Of a DNA stretch of 53,359 bases, positions 17,630 through 25,779 are shown one piece after another. The number at the start of each line of letters is the position of its first letter. The first letter of the stretch is position 1. Under the pieces are notes generated by a model. That model was not told the origin of the DNA, searched no databases, and saw nothing but the letters and a program-made list of their open reading frames with translations. This DNA is from Merismopedia glauca CCAP 1448/3 (GTDB lineage: Bacteria > Cyanobacteriota > Cyanobacteriia > Cyanobacteriales > CCAP-1448): positions 1 through 53,359 of the forward strand of contig NZ_PVWJ01000018.1 of assembly GCF_003003775.1 (NCBI RefSeq), written 5' to 3'. The position numbers and the translations under genes are program-made.

Positions 17630-18082
17630 TCAAGGGGAAGTGGGGAGAGTTCCTAAAGCGACGCGATCGCCCATTACTAGACGTAATAAATCTAAAGTTT
17701 GTAAAACATCGTTGTAATTAGCCGTTTTGGGTGCATAAAGTACGGCTTGTTGACTGGGGGATTGATTAAGATAGTTTCTCAGCTTTTGCTGAAATATTTG
17801 TTGTGATTTATTAGAAGATGTTAGTTCGATCAGCGAACCGAAGAATTTACCATCGACATATACTTGACGATCCTTATCCAAACTCACTACTAGCCTTTGA
17901 GTAATCTGGGATACTCCAGTTTTAACTTGAGGAATATTGGCTTTAGCTACAGTTACTGCTTGATAGCGAGTTACTTGCAAGGCTGCCAGCAAGAAAAATA
18001 TCAAAAGACAAAACATTATGTCCACAAAAGGGATAATTTCGACTCTTGGAGCCTCTTTTTCACTGTCCAAATAAATCTTCAT
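17630..18082 (-). CDS. exbD: ExbD/TolR-family biopolymer transport protein
   Basis: 150 residues. A short cytoplasmic N-terminus is followed by one membrane helix at about 17-38 containing the conserved proton-channel aspartate (Asp21 in PFVDIMF), then a periplasmic domain of about 110 residues (LVVSLDKDRQVYVDG). With ExbB it forms a proton-driven motor, classically powering TonB-dependent outer-membrane transport. Its start lies inside the end of the exbB-like gene, with a 23-nt overlap (18060-18082), so translational coupling is likely. No tonB or receptor gene is adjacent; the partner is presumably encoded elsewhere. ExbD and TolR cannot be separated by sequence alone, but the absence of a tol cluster favours ExbD. 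Confidence 0.9.
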   Translation of the reverse strand: MKIYLDSEKEAPRVEIIPFVDIMFCLLIFFLLAALQVTRYQAVTVAKANIPQVKTGVSQITQRLVVSLDKDRQVYVDGKFFGSLIELTSSNKSQQIFQQKLRNYLNQSPSQQAVLYAPKTANYNDVLQTLDLLRLVMGDRVALGTLPTSP

Positions 18083-18818
18083 AAGTTAGGGGTGGCTGAG
18101 AAATAGGAGGGGGAAGTGGTGCTGCTACTGGAGGTGAGTCAGAAACAGGATCGCTAATATCATCTTCTGCTGGAGTTGAAGTCGTAATTTGCGACCAATA
18201 TTGTCTGTAGAGTAACTCTAACTCATTACCAGCCCTGCGAAAAATTTGAGCCTGTTTGAAGACTAAAGCTTGGAATAAACGGTAAAAAGCCAAGCTAGTA
18301 ATAGCTATAGCTAACCCTGTGGCTGTAGAAATCAAGGATTCGCTGATTCCTAAAGTTAATCCAGCCGTAGAAGCCTTACCTATTTCTCCCAATTTAATCC
18401 CACTAAGCGATCGCATCAACCCCAACACTGTACCCAACAAACCCAACAACGGTGCTAAAGCGATCGCAGCTTCCAAAACTTTATCTCCCCGCCGCATCCT
18501 CGTCAATTCTTCCTCCGCCGCCACCTCTAAAGCTAAGCAGAACACCTCTGGTTCCAGTTGTGGGTAGCGGAGAGGTGCGTGCAAAAACCTGCCTACAGGC
18601 TGTTTTCTGCCATCTAGAGACAACTGTGCGGCTAACTCCCAATTAAATCTAGATGCCGATTGCAGCACCCGTTTGACAGTTTCCTGTTTGTGAGAGAGGA
18701 TACTAAACCAAAACCAGAGGCGATCGCAAATCACTCCTGTGGCTAACAGTGACAAACCAAACAAGGGCCACATTGTCACTCCACCTCGTTCAAATAGTTC
18801 CGTCACTGTCACAGCCAA
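18060..18818 (-). CDS. exbB: ExbB/TolQ/MotA-family proton channel protein
   Basis: 252 residues with three membrane helices at about 16-38, 118-140 and 161-183. ALAPLLGLLGTVLGLMRSL and ESLISTATGLAIAI are the characteristic TolQ/ExbB/MotA segments, including the Thr and Gly residues lining the pore. The large cytoplasmic loop between helices 1 and 2 is typical. A Pro-rich C-terminal tail (PPVAAPLPPPISQPPL) follows the last helix region and is encoded where the gene runs into exbD. It should form a pentameric stator around ExbD dimers and use the proton gradient for energy transduction. It is transcribed divergently from the DUF1232 gene, with a 188-bp shared upstream region. Confidence 0.92.
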   Translation of the reverse strand: MAVTVTELFERGGVTMWPLFGLSLLATGVICDRLWFWFSILSHKQETVKRVLQSASRFNWELAAQLSLDGRKQPVGRFLHAPLRYPQLEPEVFCLALEVAAEEELTRMRRGDKVLEAAIALAPLLGLLGTVLGLMRSLSGIKLGEIGKASTAGLTLGISESLISTATGLAIAITSLAFYRLFQALVFKQAQIFRRAGNELELLYRQYWSQITTSTPAEDDISDPVSDSPPVAAPLPPPISQPPLTYEDLFGQ

Positions 18819-18902
18819 GTTCCTCCTTTATCACCCGATCTCTATCATCTCAAAGGTGCGATCGAGTCAATCCCATTCAAATCTTGAATTAAACCTTTTT
18901 AT

Positions 18903-18931
18903 TTGACCATAGTTGTGGCTAACTGTACTAA
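18903..18931 (+). promoter_or_regulatory. Possible sigma-70 type promoter upstream of the DUF1232 gene
   Basis: TTGACC (five of six to the -35 consensus) lies 17 bp before TACTAA, a weak -10 element, about 75 bp ahead of the ATG at 19007. The -10 match is poor, so this is a candidate only. Confidence 0.25.
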
Positions 18932-19006
18932 TATTTACTGGGTTTCCACACCTGCACAAAAATTAGATCTCTGCGATTATTAAAGATAACAAGAGGATAC
19001 AGCCAT

Positions 19007-19324
19007 ATGAAATTTCCCATCGAAGGTCTTTACAACTGGTATCGCAGCACAATTCGCAATCCCAAGTATCGCTGGTGGTTAATTATCGGTTCTTTAGTTT
19101 ATCTTTTTAGTCCCCTAGATATTTCTCCTGATTTCTTGCCGATTATCGGCTGGATTGACGATGGAGTGATTCTAACTCTTTTAGTCACAGAAATTTCTCA
19201 ACTACTTGGGGAACGTCTCAAATCTGCTGATAAAAACTCGGCTGATTCCCCATTTAATAATACAACTACTGCGACAGCGACTACTTCCGAACCAGTTGAT
19301 GTTAAGGCTGTAACTGTTGATTAG
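19007..19324 (+). CDS. DUF1232 (YkvA-like) small membrane protein
   Basis: 105 residues. The conserved DUF1232 core YLFSPLDISPDFLPIIGWID lies at about 32-51, inside a hydrophobic hairpin (roughly 24-65). The C-terminal 30 residues are Thr/Ala-rich and probably disordered. Such proteins are widespread in bacteria and their function is unknown. AAGAGGATA upstream of the ATG gives a ribosome-binding site. A rho-independent terminator lies 28 bp after the stop, so this is a single-gene transcript. Identification of the family is firm. No function is assigned. Confidence 0.88.
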   Translation: MKFPIEGLYNWYRSTIRNPKYRWWLIIGSLVYLFSPLDISPDFLPIIGWIDDGVILTLLVTEISQLLGERLKSADKNSADSPFNNTTTATATTSEPVDVKAVTVD

Positions 19325-19351
19325 TAATGCAAAAATTTAACTTGAAAACAG

Positions 19352-19386
19352 CCCTGCTAGCTATGTACTAGTAGGGTTTTTATTAT
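19352..19386 (+). terminator. Rho-independent terminator of the DUF1232 gene
   Basis: CCCTGCTAG, a 7-base loop, then CTAGTAGGG (nine pairs with one G-T wobble), followed directly by TTTTTATTAT. It is placed 28 bp after the stop codon. Confidence 0.88.
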
Positions 19387-19478
19387 ATAGCAGTCGAAGC
19401 CAAGGTTAGGACATAATTGAAGGCTGAAACCATTGATAAAGATGGCATTTTACTTCTGACTTCTGACTTCTGCTATAG
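19383..19478 (-). mobile_element. MITE-like repeat family A, copy 1 (inverted orientation)
   Basis: It begins TTATATAGCAG and ends TGCTATAG (imperfect terminal inverted repeats), contains AAGGTTAGGACA and GAAACCATTGA blocks and tandem ACTTCTG heptads. It is the reverse complement of elements at 39521-39660 and 45198-45305. No coding capacity, so it would need a transposase in trans. Confidence 0.75.
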
Positions 19479-19500
19479 TAGTTATTCCGATCTCAACTAG

Positions 19501-19623
19501 TAATACTAAATCCGGTTTTAAAATACCCTTTATTTTTAGTCCGCGCAGGCGGACTTTGATTGTGTAGCTGCGGTTTCAAGCGCCAGCGTCAAAAATGGGT
19601 TATCTATGCGGATTTGGTATAAA
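19501..19623. mobile_element. MITE-like repeat with inverted TAATACTAAATCCG / GCGGATTTGGTAT ends
   Basis: About 123 bp. The left end TAATACTAAATCCGG and right end GCGGATTTGGTATAAATT are imperfect inverted repeats. The interior holds a strong hairpin, AGTCCGC-GCAG-GCGGACT, at about 19538-19555. Together with family A copy 1 and the terminator it accounts for nearly all of the 349-bp gap 19325-19673. No ORF. Confidence 0.7.
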
Positions 19624-19673
19624 TTAAATGTAAAGGCAGCTTAATTTTCTGTAATTAAGTAGTAATAATCGGT

Positions 19674-20978
19674 TTATTCTGCCTGATTTCTCATAGATAA
19701 TCTAGTTGTTTTTCTACTATCTAAATGGTAAATTTCTGTGTGACGACCCTTAATTTTTAAATTAACCGAGCGAGAACCAAGACTAACTTTAATAGTTTTT
19801 TCTTCTGCTTCATTTTGCCAAGGATAAATTGCCATAACTATCCATTCCTTATTACTAACTTTCAGTTTTCTGACTAAGGGTTGCTTGGTTCTCCATAAAA
19901 CATAAGCTGGTTGATCTATCACTAATTTAGCTCTAGAGATTTTGCTAGATAGCTGAGCAACTCGACTCAGACTATTCATAAAAGTTGGTAGAGAATGGTA
20001 ATATTGACCTTTAGTTTTAGGTTCCCATCCCCAAAGTACAAATCCTTTACCTCCTGTGAAAAAAGGTAGTACTGCTGATGCTTCTACTAAGTATGGATTT
20101 AGTTCTTTCCCAGCTACTTTTCTATCTCCACCGTTATGATATCTCAGCCAAATAAAAGGATAGACAGGTTTATTACCAAAACGGCGGGAACGTAAATAAT
20201 TTTCTTCTACATTAGCCGCCATGTAATAAATTGAATCTGGCTTATCATAAAACACATAGATACTAGGCAAATAGAAATCTACATAGTCGTCTAGATATTT
20301 CCAAAAATCCAGATCTGCCTGCTTAGTCTTGGGAATATCTGAGATTGAACTTCTCAAAAAAACATGATAATCTCGGCTGAAAACTTGTACCCCGTAAAGA
20401 CCAATTTTTTGGTCTGAATTATTGTCTTTTGCCCATTTTAAAGGTAGAGAAAACCAAGTAGCCCATTCTTTGAAATACGCATTTTTGAAATCTTCAATAT
20501 TGTCTGTTCCAGAAGCTTGACGTATTTCTCTATTATTCCAAGCTTTGTTTATATCTGTGTTAAATACAAACTCAATATCTTGATATAAGTAGTCTGAGTT
20601 CTTAAGTGTGGATAAGTTACGTTTAATAACTTCTTCAAAGAATGAAGGTTTTTCCCAGGGATTAAGCTTATTTTGTTGAAGGTATCGGTTAATATTGTTT
20701 TTCTGACGATTGGCTGGATCTGCATAAGGATTTAAACCATCTAACTGAGTGAATCCATGTTTAATAGATTCTTCAAGGTTATACTTACTATCTCTACCAG
20801 CTACACCCCAAAAAACTTTGAGATCCCCATCCATTTTGATAGATTGAATTTCACTCCAATCAGGTGGTGGTTCTGATTTAGCGGGTAGTTGCTCGGAGCA
20901 ACTTAAATTACTCGCCAAGCATAAACTAGTTAACCAAAAAAATAGTTGACTGATTCCATTTGAAGTAGACATAATCAA
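19674..20978 (-). CDS. Secreted protein resembling GH56 hyaluronidase-type glycosidases; function unproven
   Basis: 434 residues with an N-terminal hydrophobic signal segment (about 8-27) and a Cys at 27. The lipobox would be NLSC, which is not canonical, so lipidation is uncertain. The order of motifs resembles a TIM-barrel glycosidase of the hyaluronidase (GH56) type: a D-x-E pair in YQDIEFVF (Asp134, Glu136), KIGLYGVQVF, FYLPSIYVFY, KPVYPFIWLRYH and GKGFVLWGWEP, corresponding in order to the DxE catalytic pair, WGFY, LYPSIYL, PVYxYxR and GVVxWG patterns of that family. This is pattern recognition, not an alignment. It lies at the downstream end of the polysaccharide cluster, suiting a role in trimming or releasing the polymer. 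It starts 36 bp after the methyltransferase upstream. Confidence 0.6.
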   Translation of the reverse strand: MIMSTSNGISQLFFWLTSLCLASNLSCSEQLPAKSEPPPDWSEIQSIKMDGDLKVFWGVAGRDSKYNLEESIKHGFTQLDGLNPYADPANRQKNNINRYLQQNKLNPWEKPSFFEEVIKRNLSTLKNSDYLYQDIEFVFNTDINKAWNNREIRQASGTDNIEDFKNAYFKEWATWFSLPLKWAKDNNSDQKIGLYGVQVFSRDYHVFLRSSISDIPKTKQADLDFWKYLDDYVDFYLPSIYVFYDKPDSIYYMAANVEENYLRSRRFGNKPVYPFIWLRYHNGGDRKVAGKELNPYLVEASAVLPFFTGGKGFVLWGWEPKTKGQYYHSLPTFMNSLSRVAQLSSKISRAKLVIDQPAYVLWRTKQPLVRKLKVSNKEWIVMAIYPWQNEAEEKTIKVSLGSRSVNLKIKGRHTEIYHLDSRKTTRLSMRNQAE

Positions 20979-21014
20979 AGTTCTTATGTATCTATCTTTT
21001 AGAAAGTTGTACGT

Positions 21015-21791
21015 TCAAGTTTTAATAAAGTGAATTATTGGATCTCTGTGAACTGTGCCAACATCTGCCTCAACTATTTCATAACCTATATTTTGCAGCA
21101 TCGAACACGTCTTATCCAATCCAGCGTCATACCATCTACCTGGATTAGGAATATCGTTATTATCTGGCTCGATCGCTTTTGGTTTTTGATGTAATTCTAG
21201 CCAGCGTAATAGTTTCCTGATATAACCATAACGCTCGGCAACTGGCAAGTGTCTCCAAATACTAAGATTGTTAGCATTGGCGATCGCTTGATTATATTTT
21301 TGATAATCTGCAATCATCCAGAAACAATTACTACCTTTTTTGAGTTTAGGAAAAATATTGGCAGCATATTCACTAATCCCTTGAAATGAGACGTGACATA
21401 GACAACCAAAAGAGAACATATAATTAAAGTAGTCATTTGGTAGCATACTACAAGTAAAATCTGTCACCTGAAAATATTTGACATTTTGAGGATAGTCAAG
21501 ATATTCAAAAAACTGGTTATGTTCCGCAGATAAAGCATCTAGTCCCCACACTTCTTTAGCTGGTAATAATGCTTTAGTCCAAGCTCCCCTCCCAGGTCCA
21601 ATCTCCACAGCAATAGTTTCTGAATTTACATAAGGCTTAATACATTTGAGATATGTAGCGTGGAGGACGCTCATATAATTTAGCTGTCCATAAGAAGAGG
21701 AAGCTAGTGGTTGCAGTGGATCGCCTTCGTAATAGCCATTATTCCAGAGATTTTGAAACGAATTTAGCTCAGTTGATAGTTTAGAATTCAT
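21015..21791 (-). CDS. Class I SAM-dependent methyltransferase
   Basis: 258 residues with a Rossmann-fold SAM site. Motif I is AVEIGPGRGAW at about 61-71, and the acidic ribose-binding residue is in VWGLDAL. The FSFGCLCHVSFQGIS segment replaces the usual post-II motif. The C-terminal part (HLPVAERYGYIRKLLRWLE) is probably the acceptor-binding region. No recognisable substrate motif. It sits between a glycosyltransferase and the secreted hydrolase-like gene, so O-methylation of a sugar in the exported polysaccharide is the most likely role (inference from context). The start ATG at 21791 gives full-length motif I and a natural helical N-terminus. Confidence 0.82.
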   Translation of the reverse strand: MNSKLSTELNSFQNLWNNGYYEGDPLQPLASSSYGQLNYMSVLHATYLKCIKPYVNSETIAVEIGPGRGAWTKALLPAKEVWGLDALSAEHNQFFEYLDYPQNVKYFQVTDFTCSMLPNDYFNYMFSFGCLCHVSFQGISEYAANIFPKLKKGSNCFWMIADYQKYNQAIANANNLSIWRHLPVAERYGYIRKLLRWLELHQKPKAIEPDNNDIPNPGRWYDAGLDKTCSMLQNIGYEIVEADVGTVHRDPIIHFIKT

Positions 21792-21891
21792 GGATATTCT
21801 TTAATGAAAGGGATTGATTATTTGAACTTGGCATAGCCAATCCCAGCATAGGATTTGGCTGGCTCAAAATATAATCGTGCTAGGGAAATTT

Positions 21892-23076
21892 TCATGATTC
21901 AAGTGTGGGAATTGGCTGTTGCTGGATAATGGCATCGTATACTTGAATCATCTTAATCGCACTTTGTTCCCACGTATACTTTCCTAAAACTAGTTGGCGG
22001 GCGCGATCGCCCATCGCTTTGGCTTCTAGAGGATGACTCAAGCACTCAATTAAAGCGTTAGCAATTGCCTCAGCCTCAATATTAACTATATATGCCGCTC
22101 TAGCCCTTTCAGCTTCAGGAAAATTACAGCCTGTAGTGATGACACACGGTAGCCCCGATGCCATACCTTCTAGCACAGACATACTGAATCCTTCAGAGTA
22201 AGAAGGTGCAACGTAAATACTAGCCGCAGCTAATGCTGCTAGTTTCAATGCTCCTCCAAGCATCCCAGTGAAAGTTACAGCATCTAGGCATCCAACTTCA
22301 GTAAAGTAGTTTTGCACAGTTGGTAAAAAGCCAATACTATCTGGTCCTGCTATAACTAAATGAGTGTTAGGAAATTGTTGGTGTACTGTAGCAAAAGCAG
22401 GAGCAAGTAAATCCAGTCCCTTTTTGGGATCGATACGACCCAGAAATAAAATCAAAGATTTATTTCTTGTCTGAGGAAATTCTTGATAAAAGATGTCTGG
22501 ATCTGGCAATTTTTCAAACTCTTGGCAATGAATGCCATTAGGAATAATGACTGGGTGACTCAAACCCATAAGCTTAACATTATTTGCTTCAGAACTAGCT
22601 AGTAGATGAATAGCTGTAGCTTGCTTTAGAGACGGTTTTTCTAATAAATTGAAGTATAGTTGTTTCTTCCATCGCTTGTAAGACAAAGCCCAAGGTTCTA
22701 GCATTCCATGAGGAGTCACAACATAGGGAATTTGGAATATTTGGCATACCCAATAGGTTAATAAAACTACCGGTGAAAACAACGTATTTATATGAATTAA
22801 ATCGTAGTTTTTAATGTTTTTAAATAGCCATTTTATGAGGTAAAAACTAATAATGAAATCGTATTTGTGCCAACAAGGAAAATATTGAACTTTATAACTA
22901 TCTTCCTTAATCCATGTACGCAAAGGTAGATTCAATTTTAGAAACCCGTTAGCATCAGTTGTGATAATATCTATTTCGGCTCGGAGATTACTCATCGATT
23001 GGGTTAATTCTTTGACTACTTTAGATGTTCCACCATACACTGAACTAATGTAAGGTATAACCATTAGAATTTTCAT
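21892..23076 (-). CDS. Glycosyltransferase family 4 (GT-B fold)
   Basis: 394 residues. The N-terminal domain starts MKILMVIPYISSVYGGTSKV, with the glycine-rich acceptor loop. The C-terminal domain has LFLGRIDPKKGLDLLAPAF at about 216-234 and the EX7E motif EGFSMSVLEGMASGLP. It is a retaining GT4 enzyme, cytoplasmic or membrane-associated, that adds a sugar to a lipid-linked oligosaccharide. Donor and acceptor are unknown. Its ATG starts 87 bp after the methyltransferase upstream, within the same-direction polysaccharide gene run. The family call is firm. Confidence 0.92.
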   Translation of the reverse strand: MKILMVIPYISSVYGGTSKVVKELTQSMSNLRAEIDIITTDANGFLKLNLPLRTWIKEDSYKVQYFPCWHKYDFIISFYLIKWLFKNIKNYDLIHINTLFSPVVLLTYWVCQIFQIPYVVTPHGMLEPWALSYKRWKKQLYFNLLEKPSLKQATAIHLLASSEANNVKLMGLSHPVIIPNGIHCQEFEKLPDPDIFYQEFPQTRNKSLILFLGRIDPKKGLDLLAPAFATVHQQFPNTHLVIAGPDSIGFLPTVQNYFTEVGCLDAVTFTGMLGGALKLAALAAASIYVAPSYSEGFSMSVLEGMASGLPCVITTGCNFPEAERARAAYIVNIEAEAIANALIECLSHPLEAKAMGDRARQLVLGKYTWEQSAIKMIQVYDAIIQQQPIPTLES

Positions 23077-23163
23077 GTTTAGCTACTTTGATGGGAGTAT
23101 TTTTTTCGATCGCCACTTTACTCGTGGATCTTTATTTTTGATGACAAATCCCTTTCTACTCTT

Positions 23164-23862
23164 TTACTTAGCTAGTACTAACAGCGAGTATCCTCCCATT
23201 AATCTTACTGCCAAATCGGGATTGATCCTATACAGAATATTTCGGGGAAATTTAGCAATACGTGTTTTGAGCGAGCTAATATTTAATTCAGTAGAACCTG
23301 CTGTATAAAAGTAGTCAATAATTTCATATCCAGCATCTTTCAAAGTAGCTAATGCTGTTTCTTTAGTAAAATAGTGAAGATGTCCAACTTGTTCTCGCGC
23401 GCGCAAAATCGGGGTGCTTCTTAATACCGAAGACACTGAAATATCTAAGGGAATATGAAAAATGTGATAATCTGTTTTTGGTTTTATTTGCTGTAAAAAG
23501 CCTAAGTAATCTTGAATATGTTCAAATACATCAATACACAAAATTAAATCAAATATTTTACCTTCTTCCTGAATTATATTTGCCAGTTTAAATTTTAATC
23601 TATCTTGAGTTTTCTGCTGGCATAATTGAAAAGCTTGCGGCGATATTTCGTAGCCAGTGAATGTCACATCTTTTGGCATTTCCGCATACAATTGCTTGAG
23701 AATTTCACCTCCTCCACATCCGACTTCAGCAACTGTTTGAGGTTGAAGATGGTTTTTTTCGATTATTTTGAGTATTTGTTGAGCTTTCCAAGATGAATCC
23801 TCCATATGCCATGTGGGATTTTTGGCGATATATTCACCTGTGGTATAAATTTCTGATGCCAT
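23164..23862 (-). CDS. Class I SAM-dependent methyltransferase
   Basis: 232 residues. SAM motif I is VAEVGCGGGEIL at about 44-55, the acidic residue follows in FTGYEIS, motif II is DLILCIDVFEHI, and a post-motif strand is YHIFHIPLD. The YYDxxEH-type pattern resembles methyltransferases found in O-antigen and nodulation-factor-like clusters. The C-terminal region has a conserved GHLHYFTKETALATLKDAGY motif shared with the 25780-26487 protein (GHLHYFTFSSLSKLYRKY), so the two are probably related enzymes. Methylation of a sugar or lipid-linked intermediate is inferred from the neighbouring glycosyltransferases. Confidence 0.86.
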   Translation of the reverse strand: MASEIYTTGEYIAKNPTWHMEDSSWKAQQILKIIEKNHLQPQTVAEVGCGGGEILKQLYAEMPKDVTFTGYEISPQAFQLCQQKTQDRLKFKLANIIQEEGKIFDLILCIDVFEHIQDYLGFLQQIKPKTDYHIFHIPLDISVSSVLRSTPILRAREQVGHLHYFTKETALATLKDAGYEIIDYFYTAGSTELNISSLKTRIAKFPRNILYRINPDLAVRLMGGYSLLVLAK

Positions 23863-23901
23863 AATTAGCTTCTCGTTAGATCGAATAAACTTGCTTAACC
23901 G

Positions 23902-25020
23902 CTAGGAATGAGCGATCGCATAATTAACTGCTTGCATTAAGTTTTGAGCAAAGTAGTCTGGTGAGAATTTTTGAATATGTTCTAAAGCAGCTTCACCCAT
24001 TTGCTTTAAATTAACTTCTTCTGAACTAATCTTGAGCATTAGGTTAGTTATTTCTGAGGAATTATCAGGATCGAAGCCAAAGCCATTAACACCTTCAATC
24101 ACCAAATCTTCAAAACATCCACAGCGATTAGAAACCAGTGCTGGTAAGCCAGCCGCCATCGCTTCATTTACTACTAGCCCCCACTGCTCCTGAATACTAG
24201 CATGGACGAAGCAACTAGCATGAGCCAAATAGGGTAGTAATTCATTTTGCTGGAGAAATCCTGGTAAATGCACATAATCTTGGAGATTGAGGGCGATAAT
24301 CTGCTGTTCGATTGGCGATCGCAATTCACCATCTCCACAAAGTACTAAATCCCAAGCGCGATCGCCTGCTATTTGACGATAAGCTGCATATGAAGTTACT
24401 AGTCGAAGCAGATTTTTTTTGGGAACAAACCGATTAATCGTCAAAAAATAAGGGTTTTTGTAAGGCTGAGGCAAAAATTTAAGTTGCTCAGCACCAAAAT
24501 TCTCATTCCCAACTACGTTATAGCCAGTAAATACACTTTTGGGATTCATTCCCAATTTTACTAGATAGCGTTTTTGAGGTTTACCTCCTACTAATGCGGC
24601 TTTGTATAGCTTGAGTATCCCACCCTTAATCGTTTCACTCAACCAAAAACGACGTGCATCATCTTCCTTAGTTGCAGAGAGAAGCACAGCAGGTTTTTGA
24701 TGCCATAGACTCCACAGCATAGCTGAAAACATAGCTGGTTCGGCATAGCCACAAAGGATAATTAATTCAGGTTCAATTTGGTCTAGTGTCTGAGTAATAC
24801 TTTGAAATAAGCTTGGTATCGACTGATGTTCGAGAGGTTGCTCCGATAGAATAATTCTTTGGTAAGGTGGTATAAAGTCAGGATGTTTCCAAGGATAAGT
24901 AGCTGAAGTTTGTCCTAGCTCTACCAGAAAAAGAGATATATCGGGAAACTTAGCTGCGAAAGCGGCATACCGCGCTACAACGTATGGTCCAGATACAGGT
25001 GTCAATGCAGCAATTTTCAT
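23902..25020 (-). CDS. Glycosyltransferase family 4 (GT-B fold)
   Basis: About 372 residues from the chosen ATG (25020), where the protein begins MKIAALTPVSGPYVVARY, the expected first strand of a GT-B enzyme. A frame extension to ATG 25062 adds 14 residues that overlap the upstream gene and lack a family counterpart. The C-terminal domain carries FLTINRFVPKKNLLRLV and LVLCGDGELR, and EX7E in EQWGLVVNEAMAAGLP. The FEDLVIEGVNGFGFDP segment resembles the donor-sugar loop. It follows a methyltransferase by 10 bp and precedes another by 39 bp, so glycosylation and methylation appear encoded in alternating pairs. The sugar specificity cannot be read. Confidence 0.9.
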   Translation of the reverse strand: MKIAALTPVSGPYVVARYAAFAAKFPDISLFLVELGQTSATYPWKHPDFIPPYQRIILSEQPLEHQSIPSLFQSITQTLDQIEPELIILCGYAEPAMFSAMLWSLWHQKPAVLLSATKEDDARRFWLSETIKGGILKLYKAALVGGKPQKRYLVKLGMNPKSVFTGYNVVGNENFGAEQLKFLPQPYKNPYFLTINRFVPKKNLLRLVTSYAAYRQIAGDRAWDLVLCGDGELRSPIEQQIIALNLQDYVHLPGFLQQNELLPYLAHASCFVHASIQEQWGLVVNEAMAAGLPALVSNRCGCFEDLVIEGVNGFGFDPDNSSEITNLMLKISSEEVNLKQMGEAALEHIQKFSPDYFAQNLMQAVNYAIAHS

Positions 25021-25030
25021 TGAAGTCAGG

Positions 25031-25690
25031 TTAGATGGATATTGGCGAACATATAACTCCAATCCCCTCAGCTAGTTGAGGATAATAGCGCAAAAAGACA
25101 TTAGTTACTAATGCCAAAGCAGTTGTACCACCATTGACAAAACCAAAGCAACTATCTACAGAGAAACCATGCCTTGCTAGTAGAGCTTTGAGGGTATGAG
25201 GTGAATGATGTAAGGTATGGTCTCCATGAATCAATTCGTGCTGAGCTAACGCTCTGACAAATCCTTTGAAAGAGTAAGCATTAGGTACAGTAATAATTAA
25301 CTGAGTAGTAGGTTTAGCGATCGCACTCAGGCAATCAAGCGCTTTTCCAGGATTGCTTAAATGTTCTAGTATTTCTCCAGCAATAATCAAATCAAACTCT
25401 TCTTGAGGATAATCATCGTAATTTTCGACATTGCCATATTTGATATTACTAATATCATAAGTTTCCTTTAACCAGTTAATCATTTCTAAATTGATATCCA
25501 TACCGACAACTTCTTGACAAATATCCATCAATATAGAGTGTAAGAATATTCCAGATTCAATCACATCTTTGGTTCCTGGTGCAGCCGTAGCCCCCAAGTG
25601 GAGAACTTTTTTACCTTGACACAACTCGCAGAGATAATCATACCGATTATATAATTTCATTCCCCTGAGAGAATTTTGCACCATAACCAT
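25031..25690 (-). CDS. SAM-dependent methyltransferase (class I, diverged motif I)
   Basis: About 219 residues from ATG 25690. The frame could also start at GTG 25723 or ATG 25696. GAGAGG lies 8 bp before the chosen ATG. Motif I is VLHLGATAAPGTK, which keeps the first Gly but has ATAAP in place of the usual GxG, so SAM binding may differ. Motif II is LIIAGEILEHLSNPGKAL and the following strand LIITVPNAYSF. The C-terminal half, LHHSPHTLKALLARHGFSV, matches the substrate-cap region of ubiE/NodS-like methyltransferases. It sits between another methyltransferase gene and a GT4 gene. Activity on a sugar is inferred from context. Confidence 0.82.
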   Translation of the reverse strand: MVMVQNSLRGMKLYNRYDYLCELCQGKKVLHLGATAAPGTKDVIESGIFLHSILMDICQEVVGMDINLEMINWLKETYDISNIKYGNVENYDDYPQEEFDLIIAGEILEHLSNPGKALDCLSAIAKPTTQLIITVPNAYSFKGFVRALAQHELIHGDHTLHHSPHTLKALLARHGFSVDSCFGFVNGGTTALALVTNVFLRYYPQLAEGIGVICSPISI

Positions 25691-25779
25691 TTTCATATCC
25701 TCTCTAAAAGCCAAATCGTCCACCCCAAAATTCCTATTTGATAGAGTAATTCAGATCTAAATAAATCTCTCTTCTCTAC

